DNA of 11,243 bases from assembly GCA_026991065.1 (NCBI GenBank), contig JALXCG010000773.1, forward strand, positions 1 through 11,243. Direction: 5' to 3'. Under the pieces are notes generated by a model. It was not told the DNA's origin. It did not search any database and saw nothing but the letters and a program-made list of their open reading frames with translations. Shown here one piece after another: positions 1 through 7,100 of this stretch (position 1 is its first letter; each line of letters begins with the position of its first letter). The position numbers and the translations under genes are program-made. Source of the stretch: JALXCG01 sp026991065 [NCBI: Gemmatimonadota bacterium] (GTDB taxonomy: Bacteria; GCA-2686955).

Positions 1-624
1 CCCACTTCCGCGGCCCTCGACCCGCTCCTCGATGCGGCCCGCGCCACCCCCTACGCCCCGCTTTTCGCCGCCCGCGCCGGCCGCGCCCTGCTCGCCGCCG
101 ACCACCCGACGGCCGCGATTCGCTGGCTCCATCTCGCCCCGGCGTTCGAACTGGCGTCGCCGCTCACCTGGTACCACCTGGGCCGTGCGCAGCTCGCCGC
201 CGGTGACCGCCGCGGCGCCCGCCGCTCCTGGGCCCACGCGCTTTCGCTGGAGCCCGCCCTGGCCGGCGCCGCCCCCTTTGCCGACCCGACCGATCCCGCT
301 TTTGACCGGACCCGGCGTCTGCTCGCACGGCTGGCCCCGGGGGTCGCGGATGCCGCGGCCGATTCAGCGGGCGTCGCGCCGGCTCCCGCGGCAACCTGGC
401 ATCCCAACGCCCGCCTCGAAACCAGTCATGACGCGGACCCTTGGCGCTCCACCGCCGCCTTCGTCTTTCGTCGTCACGGCCTCGCCGGCACCGCGCTGGC
501 GATCCCCATCGACCTCAACGCACCGCAACCGATCACCCCGCGGCGCCCGCTACTCCCACGCCTGCCCAACCGCGCCTGCGACTGGCTTCGCGAACACGCC
601 ACCTCTCCCCAAATGGTAGAGTAG
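1..624 (+). CDS. C-terminal part of a TPR-like protein (5' truncated)
   Basis: Frame 1 is open from the first base to a TAG at 622-624, giving 207 residues; the start lies outside the window. The only in-frame ATG (613) is three codons before the stop, so a search requiring ATG would miss this gene. Residues about 55-88 fit a tetratricopeptide repeat (W-x-x-LG, then G, A, and an A-L-x-L-x-P end). Residues 20-50 look like a weaker preceding repeat. After an Ala/Pro-rich linker (113-132) the last 75 residues contain a short hydrophobic strand region (TAAFVFRRHGLAGTALAIPI) and no recognisable domain. TPRs usually mediate protein contacts, and such tails occur on many large envelope proteins; which one is not determinable here. 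The codons are strongly C-ending, like sthA downstream and unlike the overlapping frames, which supports this reading frame. Only 41 nt separate it from sthA, so co-transcription is possible. Confidence 0.75.
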   Translation, partial: PTSAALDPLLDAARATPYAPLFAARAGRALLAADHPTAAIRWLHLAPAFELASPLTWYHLGRAQLAAGDRRGARRSWAHALSLEPALAGAAPFADPTDPAFDRTRRLLARLAPGVADAAADSAGVAPAPAATWHPNARLETSHDADPWRSTAAFVFRRHGLAGTALAIPIDLNAPQPITPRRPLLPRLPNRACDWLREHATSPQMVE

Positions 625-665
625 GGTTTTGTTTCTCTGTTTTTCACCTTTTTCGGAACCTTCCC
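625..665 (+). other. T-rich spacer upstream of sthA
   Basis: This 41-nt spacer has 21 T, very unlike the surrounding GC-rich DNA. It ends in a weak Shine-Dalgarno-like GGAA (655-658), seven bases before the sthA ATG. No convincing -35/-10 pair or stem precedes the T tracts, so neither a promoter nor an intrinsic terminator can be claimed. It may simply be an unstructured leader that favours ribosome loading. Confidence 0.4.
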
Positions 666-2078
666 ATGGCCACTCAATACGACGTTGTCGTCATCGGCTG
701 CGGCCCCGCCGGTGAGCGCGCCGCCATCCAAGCCGCCACCGCCGACCGCCGCGTCGCCGTCCTGGAGCGTGCCAACGTCGTCGGCGGCGCCCGCGTCAAC
801 TGGGGCACCATCCCCAGCAAAACCCTGCGCGAGAGCGCGGTTCACGTCTACGCCCTGACCCGCCAGCGGCTCCACGGAATCCGCGCGGAGATCCCCGACG
901 AGATCACAGTGGCCGACTTCATGCAGCGCGAACGTCAGGTGGTGCAGCGCGAGCTGGAGCTGATCAACCAGTCGCTCGCCCGCTTCCCGATCGAGCTTTT
1001 TCGCGGCGAGGGGCGCATCATCGACCCCCACCATGTCGCGCTCGTCGGCAGCCACGGCCAGACCCGCATGGTGCTGGAAACCGAATATATCGTTATCGCC
1101 GTGGGCACCCGTCCCAACCGCCCCGCCAACGTTCCCTTCGACGATGAGTGCGTCTTCGACAGCGACACCATTCTCAGCCTGCCGCGCATTCCCAAATCGC
1201 TGGCGGTCCTCGGGGCCGGTGTCATCGGCGTGGAGTACGCCGCAACTTTCGCCGCGCTCGGCATCGAAGTCACCCTGCTCGATACCCGCGCCGAGTTGCT
1301 CCCCTATCTCGACCGCGAGATCGCCGGCATCCTCGAACGGGAGTTGCGCCGCCTGGGCATCGCCATCATCCACGACGACAAGCATGAGTCGATCAGCCGC
1401 ATCGACGGCGACCCGCCCCTGGTCCGCTGCACCACCGCCGGCGGCCTGCAGATCGAAGCGGAAGCCCTGCTCTACAGCGTCGGCCGCGACGGCAACTCCG
1501 CCTCTCTCGGCCTGGAGAATGCCGGCATCACCCCCTCCTCGCGCGGCCTGATCAAGGTCAACGAGAACTACCAGACCGACCAGCCCAACATCTACGCCGC
1601 CGGCGACATCATCGGTTACCCCGCGCTCGCCAGTACCTCCATGGAGCAGGGCCGCCAGGCGGTCCGTCACGCCTTCAATCTCTCCGGCCACGCGGTGCGC
1701 ACCGATCACCTCCCCTTCGCCATCTACTCCATTCCCGAGGTGAGCTACATCGGCGAAACGGAAGAGACCCTGCGCGCCGCCGGGCGCGACTACATCGCCG
1801 GCCGGGGCCTCTACGCCATGAACCCGCGCGGCCAGATCGCCGGCGACACTGGCGGCCAACTCAAGCTCATCTTCTCCGCCGACACGCTGCAACTGCTCGG
1901 TGTTCACATCGTGGGCCTGGGCGCCAGCGAGATGATCCACACCGGGCAGGCCCTCCTGGAATCCAAAGCCAGCGCCGCGCAGATCGCGGAAACCCTCTAC
2001 AACTACCCCACCCTCTCCGACCTATACCGCCACGCCGCACTGGAGGCGATCGTCGCCGCCCGCCGGCGCCAAGAGTGA
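666..2078 (+). CDS. sthA: Soluble (Si-specific) NAD(P)+ transhydrogenase
   Basis: This 470-residue flavoprotein is predicted to transfer hydride between NADPH and NAD+ in the cytosol, balancing the two pools. Length matches the family (E. coli SthA is about 466). The FAD-binding GCGPAG is at residues 11-16, the GTIPSK segment at 47-52, the NAD(P)-binding GAGVIG at 183-188 and the second FAD contact AAGD at 311-314. The C-terminal dimerisation domain carries NYPTLSDLYR (446-455), which replaces the His-x-x-x-x-Glu pair of disulfide-active relatives and is typical of SthA. The GTIPSK rather than GCIPSK form also separates it from lipoamide dehydrogenase and mercuric reductase. Oddly, the single Cys normally kept in SthA (GGxC) is Arg43 here (codon CGC at 792-794), so both redox-Cys positions are lost. 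ATG 666 is chosen because the fold begins right after it; the open frame upstream is Pro/Arg-rich, without family similarity, and antiparallel to nothing coding. A GAF-GGDEF gene follows after 48 nt. Confidence 0.88.
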   Translation: MATQYDVVVIGCGPAGERAAIQAATADRRVAVLERANVVGGARVNWGTIPSKTLRESAVHVYALTRQRLHGIRAEIPDEITVADFMQRERQVVQRELELINQSLARFPIELFRGEGRIIDPHHVALVGSHGQTRMVLETEYIVIAVGTRPNRPANVPFDDECVFDSDTILSLPRIPKSLAVLGAGVIGVEYAATFAALGIEVTLLDTRAELLPYLDREIAGILERELRRLGIAIIHDDKHESISRIDGDPPLVRCTTAGGLQIEAEALLYSVGRDGNSASLGLENAGITPSSRGLIKVNENYQTDQPNIYAAGDIIGYPALASTSMEQGRQAVRHAFNLSGHAVRTDHLPFAIYSIPEVSYIGETEETLRAAGRDYIAGRGLYAMNPRGQIAGDTGGQLKLIFSADTLQLLGVHIVGLGASEMIHTGQALLESKASAAQIAETLYNYPTLSDLYRHAALEAIVAARRRQE

Positions 2079-2126
2079 TCCGGCGCTGCTCAACCATTCT
2101 CCCAGACACTCCAGGGGTTTGCCGCC

Positions 2127-3167
2127 ATGACCTCCGCCACGCCCGCGCCCACGCCCGAGGAAAACGCCCGACTCGCCGCTTGCGTCGAGGTGGGCAAGCT
2201 GCTCACCGCATCGCTGCGCCTGCCGGAGATTCTGGAGTGCATCATGCAGCAGGTGAGTCGCCTGATCGAGGCGGAGAACTGGTCCCTCCTGCTGCGCGAT
2301 GAGGAGAGCGGCGCACTCCGCTTCGAGGTGGTGGTGGGAGTGGATGCGGCACTGCTCCGGGGCGTCACCCTGCCACGCGGGGTCGGCATCGCCGGCCACG
2401 TGGCGGAGCATGGCGAACCGCTGCTCCTTCCCGACGTCCACGCCGACCCCCGCTTCCACCGCGAAATCGACCGCCGGACCGGCTTCACCTCGCAGTCGAT
2501 CGTCTGCCTGCCGCTGCGGATTCGGGGCCGGGTGCTGGGGGTGATCGAGGTGATCAACCCGGCCGACATGGAGCGCTTCGCCGAGCGCGATCTGCCGACC
2601 CTGCGGATTCTCGCCGACTACGCCGCGATCGCCCTGCAGAACGCCCGCGATGTTGAAGCGATCCGTCGCCTCAGCATCACCGACGAATACACCGGTCTCT
2701 ACAACGCCCGCTATCTCCACGACCTGCTCGACCAGATGATTCCGGAGAAAGCGGAAGAGCCGGGCCCACTCTTCTCGCTGGTCTTCGCCGATATCGACAA
2801 CTTCAAGCGGGTGGTCGACAGCCACGGTCATCTGCTCGGCAGCCAGGTGCTCAAGGAGGTGGGGCGGACCATGGCGCTGGCGCTCGGCCCCAACGACACT
2901 TTGGTCAAGTATGGCGGCGACGAGTATGTCTTCGTGCTCCCGGGGCGCGACAAGAGCGAAGCGCGACAGTTGATCACGCAGATCCTCGAAACGATCGCCG
3001 CCACCACCTATCTGGCCCGGGACCCCGACCCGGTGCGGGTCACGGCCAGTTTCGGCATCTGCACCTATCCGGCGGATGGGCTCAGCAAGAAGGAGATTCT
3101 GCTGCGGGCCGATGCCGCGCTCTACAGCGTGAAGAACTCCACCAAGAACGGGGTGGCCGTGGTGTGA
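2127..3167 (+). CDS. GAF-GGDEF cyclase, Hypr-like (possible cGAMP synthase)
   Basis: The 346-residue cytosolic protein has an N-terminal GAF sensor domain (about 31-172, with TGF..S.VCLPL and the closing GVIEVIN) and a C-terminal GGDEF domain (about 180-346). The metal-binding DID (222-224), GH (234-235) and GGDEY (263-267) are intact, so catalysis is expected. Two residues that contact guanine in PleD are changed: the N335 position is Val230 and the D344 position is Ser239 (AGC at 2841-2843, in GHLLGSQVL). The Ser is the signature described for Hypr GGDEF enzymes (Geobacter GacA, Bdellovibrio Bd0367) that make 3',3'-cGAMP besides c-di-GMP; activity here is inference. The product-inhibition RxxD I-site reads GPND (254-257), lacking the Arg, so feedback inhibition is probably lost. 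There is no transmembrane segment; the GAF ligand is unknown. AGGGG at 2113-2117 is a plausible ribosome site for ATG 2127. Confidence 0.9.
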   Translation: MTSATPAPTPEENARLAACVEVGKLLTASLRLPEILECIMQQVSRLIEAENWSLLLRDEESGALRFEVVVGVDAALLRGVTLPRGVGIAGHVAEHGEPLLLPDVHADPRFHREIDRRTGFTSQSIVCLPLRIRGRVLGVIEVINPADMERFAERDLPTLRILADYAAIALQNARDVEAIRRLSITDEYTGLYNARYLHDLLDQMIPEKAEEPGPLFSLVFADIDNFKRVVDSHGHLLGSQVLKEVGRTMALALGPNDTLVKYGGDEYVFVLPGRDKSEARQLITQILETIAATTYLARDPDPVRVTASFGICTYPADGLSKKEILLRADAALYSVKNSTKNGVAVV

Positions 3168-3224
3168 GGTGACGGGTGCGCGCCGGTGCGACTCCCACTC
3201 CCCGTGGCGCGGCCGAGGTGGCGC

Positions 3225-3238
3225 CGGCTGATCAGCCG
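3225..3238. promoter_or_regulatory. 14-bp perfect palindrome, candidate operator
   Basis: CGGCTGATCAGCCG is perfectly self-complementary and ends two bases before the -35-like hexamer at 3241. That position suits a dimeric regulator acting at the promoter of the small membrane-protein gene. It could instead fold as a short 5-bp stem downstream of the GGDEF gene, but no T tract follows, so a terminator is less likely. The regulator is unknown. Confidence 0.35.
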
Positions 3239-3240
3239 TG

Positions 3241-3269
3241 TGGGCAAATCGGAACAAACTGGTTATAAT
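3241..3269 (+). promoter_or_regulatory. Sigma70-like promoter for the small membrane protein
   Basis: A perfect TATAAT (3264-3269) lies 17 bp downstream of TGGGCA (3241-3246, four of six consensus matches). Local DNA is more AT-rich than its surroundings. Transcription would begin near 3276, about 50 nt ahead of the ATG at 3327. This indicates that the gene is expressed independently of the GGDEF gene upstream. Confidence 0.55.
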
Positions 3270-3326
3270 GCGCTCGAACCCATTTCAGCGGGGCGGTGAG
3301 ATGCCGCGCCGCCGCAGGAGAGCGCC

Positions 3327-3893
3327 ATGTCCCCGACGCCGCGCCTACGCCCCGATTTCGAGATCGCGCTTCCGGTCGCAGGCGCGGTCCTCTTCGCCCA
3401 CCTGGAGGCGCGGCTGGCGCAACCGGAGGTGGCGATCGAGGGCCAGGTTTTGAGCCGGCATGCCTGTCTGCGCCTGCCGGCGGCGCGCCGCACGCTGCTC
3501 TCTCCCTATCTGGAGTTGGATCTTCTGGGCACTGAGGAGGCGCCACTTTTGCGCGGCCGGTTTGCGCCGCAGCCCAATGTCTGGACCGGCTTCATCGCGC
3601 TGCTGGCCTTGATCGCCATGCTGGGATTGGCCGGCTCGATGTACGGCTTTGCCCAGATGACGCTCGGCCAGACACCGCTCTGGCTCTGGGCCGCGCCGGC
3701 TGCCGCCGCGCTGATGGCTTTTGTCTGCGGGGCGGCGTTCATCGGCCAGGGACTTTCCGCCGAGGAGATGTTCGAACTGCGGGCATTCCTGCAGTGCTCG
3801 CTGCAGGAGTTGGCTCAGGAGCAGGCGGGGCCTCTTCCGGATCTCGCCCGGTGGCAACCGCGCTCAGGAGCCGGGAGCGGGGCCGCTGGGTGA
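3327..3893 (+). CDS. Small two-helix membrane protein, unknown function
   Basis: This 188-residue protein was not recognised. Residues 1-85 form a soluble, probably beta-rich domain. Two hydrophobic segments follow (about 86-108 and 117-140, joined by a short Gln/Thr loop), then a cytosolic-looking tail with an amphipathic stretch (145-166) and a low-complexity Gly/Ala/Ser end. The layout (soluble N domain, helical hairpin, C tail) suggests an inner-membrane protein with both ends in the cytoplasm. The ribosome site AGGAGA (3316-3321) sits five bases before ATG 3327, and a promoter-like site lies at 3241-3269. Codon use is G/C-ending, as expected of a real gene here. A function cannot be proposed from neighbours. 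Confidence 0.75.
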   Translation: MSPTPRLRPDFEIALPVAGAVLFAHLEARLAQPEVAIEGQVLSRHACLRLPAARRTLLSPYLELDLLGTEEAPLLRGRFAPQPNVWTGFIALLALIAMLGLAGSMYGFAQMTLGQTPLWLWAAPAAAALMAFVCGAAFIGQGLSAEEMFELRAFLQCSLQELAQEQAGPLPDLARWQPRSGAGSGAAG

Positions 3894-3933
3894 TTTGCAA
3901 CTTCGGCGAGGAGCGGCGGGGCGAAGCGCACCT

Positions 3934-3980
3934 TGCACCGACGCCGGTACCGGCATGCCGGGCAGCGCAGAGTCGGTGCA
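3934..3980. repeat. Inverted repeat with nested palindromes
   Basis: Perfect 9-bp arms TGCACCGAC (3934-3942) and GTCGGTGCA (3972-3980) enclose 29 nt. That interior holds two overlapping 12-bp perfect palindromes: GCCGGTACCGGC (3943-3954) and CCGGCATGCCGG (3950-3961). It lies 41 nt after the small membrane-protein gene and 120 nt before the exported CotH-family gene. No T tract follows, so this is not a textbook intrinsic terminator. It may be an RNA structure in a leader, a transcription-slowing stem, or a protein-binding site. Confidence 0.55.
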
Positions 3981-4060
3981 GTGAAAAGGAAGAAGACAAC
4001 GAGCGGAAAGCGCGCGGCACGGGGTTATTCTTTTGGTTCCACCGCAACTTGAATTCGCCC

Positions 4061-4077
4061 GCCGGTTCGTCGCCGGC
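4061..4077 (+). other. Short hairpin before the CotH-family ribosome site
   Basis: GCCGG (4061-4065) pairs with CCGGC (4073-4077) around a 7-nt loop, ending 11 nt before the ribosome-binding sequence. It is too short to call a riboswitch, but it could shape access to the start site. Confidence 0.3.
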
Positions 4078-4088
4078 CCCTCCTGCCC

Positions 4089-4094
4089 AGGGAG
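4089..4094 (+). promoter_or_regulatory. Ribosome-binding site deciding the CotH-family start
   Basis: AGGGAG abuts an ATG at 4095 with no spacer but lies six bases before the next in-frame ATG at 4101. Normal spacing therefore favours 4101, which also gives a cleaner signal peptide (MRPLHRP, then the hydrophobic core). Confidence 0.6.
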
Positions 4095-4100
4095 ATGATC

Positions 4101-7100
4101 ATGCGTCCACTGCACCGTCCGCTCGCGCTTTTCGCCTTCGCCGCAATCCTGGCCGCGCCGGCCGCCGCCTACCAACAGGGGGTCAATTGCGGCGGCAAGA
4201 AGACCCGCACGATGGGCGATGGCGCGGTCTACAGCAAAGATCGCGAGTACAATGCCGGCGACGGTTTCGGTCACATCGGCGGCGAGGCGATTCGGCCCGA
4301 TCTGATCGCCAGTTTGTCGCCACTGGGGGGGATTGTGCCCGGGGTGCAGGAGCGGAATATTCTGTCGTCAAGGCAGGTCGGCTGGCAGGAGTATCGTTTC
4401 GATCTTCCCAATGGACGCTATTTGGTGTCGTTCCATTTTATGGAGTGGTCGGTCCATTGGAGCGGGATTCGGGTGGAGGATATTCTTGCCGAGGGCCAGG
4501 TGGTGCTGCCGCAGTTGGACATTTTCGGCGCGGTGGATCGGCTCTATGGGCTCAACCTGCGGCGGATTGTCGAGGTGGATGATGGGCAGCTCAACATCGA
4601 GGCGGTGGCGATCGCCGGCGAGCCGCTGCTCTCGGCGATTCATGTGGAGACAGTGGTGGAGGACGGGGTGGCGCCCCCGGTGCCCTCGGCGCTGGCGGTG
4701 GTTCCCGGCTACCGCGCCAATGTTCTCACCTGGACCACCACCTACGACCGCGACCAGCTCGGGGTGGCGATCCTGCGCAGTACTGATGGCGCTCCGGAAG
4801 AGCTGATTACACCCGATCCGGTGGTGGCGACCCGCTACATCGATCGCGATCTGTTGCCCGGCCATGATTACACTTATCGGCTGGTGGCGGTGGATGCCGG
4901 GGGAGCGCAGAGCGCGCCGTCGGTCGCGGTGACGGGGGTGCCGCTGGCGACGGAGGATTCGCCGCTGCGGGTGATGGGGTTCGAGATGGCGCAGGAGGAT
5001 CTGATCTGGCTCAACACCCATCGCCAATCCGACGACTACCTACCGGCGGAGTTCTGGACCCTGGAGCAGGATTGGCCCGACGCGGGGTTGCGTTATCGTG
5101 GCAACACTTCGCGCTCCAATGTGAAGAAGAACTACAAGATCAAGCTGGACGCTCCGCTCTTCGAGGGGCAGGATCGGATCAATCTGGCGGCCCACTGGGC
5201 GGATCCGTCGATGCTGCGCGAGTGGCTCTCCTACAAAGTGATGCGCACCACGCCCATGGCAACCGGCGCCACCGACTGGATCCACTTCGAACGCAACGGT
5301 GATTTTGCCGGGGTCTATCAGAGCGCGGAGCAGGTGGACGACCATTTTCTGGAGGCGCGCGGCTTGCAGGGGTCAATCTGGAAGGCGCTGGATGGCTCCT
5401 TCGTGCGTCATGGGAATGAGGCCGCCTACTACGGCGAGTATGAGCTGAAGGTGGGGAGCTACAGCGATTTCGCGGACCTGGCGGCTCTGATCGACGTGGT
5501 CGCCCTGAGCGACGATGCGGAGTTCCGCACCGAGATCAAGAAACACCTCGACGTGGAGCGGTTCTTCGACTTCTACGCCGGCAATGCGGTTTTCGCCGGG
5601 TGGGACATCACCGGCTGGAACTTCTATCTCTTCCGCAATGCCGAGAGCGGCTTGTTCGAGTTCATTCCCTGGGACATGGACGCAGCCTGGGAGATGGAAA
5701 ACGTGGGTTTGCCGATCGATACGTCGACCCGCGCCCACCCCAATCTGCTTCTCTTCTGGAATCGGCTCTACGATCGCATGACCACGGTTCCTCAGTATCG
5801 GCGAATGCTGGCGGTGCGGGTGCAACAGTTTATCGAGGGGCCTTGCGTGCCGGATACGCTGACCCAGTGGGCACGCGACAGTTGGAGCAGCATCCGCCCC
5901 GAGGTGGAGCGTGACAATTACAAGTTGGGCTGGGAGGATATGAGCGACTTCGACAACGGCGAGGCGGCGCTGGAGAATTTCATCGCCCAACGCAATGCCA
6001 ATCTCTATTCGCAGTTGGCAACGTTCGCTCCCGATCCGCTGGTGAATCTCTTCGTCAATGAGGTGGTGCTGGACAACCGCAACGGCGCGGTGGACGAGGC
6101 GGGCGAGCATGAGCCCTGGGTGGAGATCCACAATTTCGGCAATGAGGCGATCGCGCTGGACGGTCTTTGGCTGAGCGACGGTAGCGCGGCCTGGGCCTTC
6201 CCGGCCGGCACCGAGTTGGCGGCGGGCGAAGAGTTGGTGGTGTGGCTGGATGGGGAGAGTGGCGAGGGACCGCTGCACACCGATTTCCGCATCGGCGGCG
6301 ATGCGGCGCAACTGGTTCTGGCGGCGGCGGACGGCACCCCGATCGACCAGTTGGTGATCCCGCCGGCGGCGCGCTGGAGCGATGTGGCGGCGGCGCGAGT
6401 GGAGGATGGAGCCGCCCTGGTGCAGGCGGCGGCGCACCCCACTTTTGCCGCGGCCAACGATCCCACGGCTCTGGTAACGGTGGAGCTGAATGCGCCCAGC
6501 GAGGTTTTTTCCGGCGCCACGCTGGAGGCACAGTTGACCCTCAGCAATCAGCGCGAATTCACGCGCACGGTGCAGCTCGCGCTGCGCGCGGAGACACCGC
6601 TGGGCGACCTGGAATTGGGGACGCTGACGCTGACCCTGGAGCCGCTGCAGAGCCTGGATGGCGCGCTGCCGATCCCGGTTCCGGATGGCATCGAGCCCCT
6701 GCAGGCGCGCCTGGTGGCGACACTTCGCGATGAATGGGGCGCGCCCCTGAACAGCGCCGAGCAGGCGGTCGCGGTGCGCGACCCACGCCTGCCGAACTTG
6801 GTGGTGAATGAGTTGATGGCATCCAATGACACCACCTACGCGGATGAGAGCCGCGATTTCGATGACTGGGTGGAGCTGTACAACCGCGGCACGAACGCCG
6901 TTCACCTGGAGGGTCTCTACCTTTCCGACGATCCCGCCGACCCTACCCAATGGCCGCTACCGGAAGCGGTGCTGCAGCCGGGTGAGCGGATTCTGGTGTG
7001 GTGCGACAACGACCCGGAGCAGGGTTGGTGGCACGCCCCCTTCAAGCTGAGCAAGTCGGGCGAATCGGTCGGAATTTTCGATCTCGATCTGCGCGGCAAT

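Noticed and set aside
32-619. 195-codon plus-strand frame with an ATG at the left edge
   Set aside because: It is Pro/Arg/Ser-rich and lacks any domain. The overlapping frame 1 contains a TPR pattern and good codon use, so frame 1 is the gene.
474-1940. Long open frame antisense to sthA
   Set aside because: It mirrors a clear flavoprotein, is Gly/Ala/Asp/Val-rich without any domain, and arises from the high GC content.
2022-3257. Long minus-strand open frame across the GAF-GGDEF gene
   Set aside because: The plus frame encodes unambiguous GAF and GGDEF motifs; the antisense product has no recognisable fold.
4005-4035. Sigma54 promoter (GGCACGGGGTTATT)
   Set aside because: The -24-like GGCACG is present but the required GC of the -12 element is TT here.
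3168-4100. GEMM-type (c-di-GMP/cGAMP) riboswitch near the cyclase
   Set aside because: I looked for the conserved core (CACGCACAGGGCAAACC-like and GACGCAAAGCC-like segments) in both spacers. Only an isolated GGGCAAA occurs at 3242-3248, within the promoter region.
5373-6950. 525-codon minus-strand frame inside the CotH-family gene
   Set aside because: Arg/Gln/His-rich shadow of a well-supported plus-strand gene.
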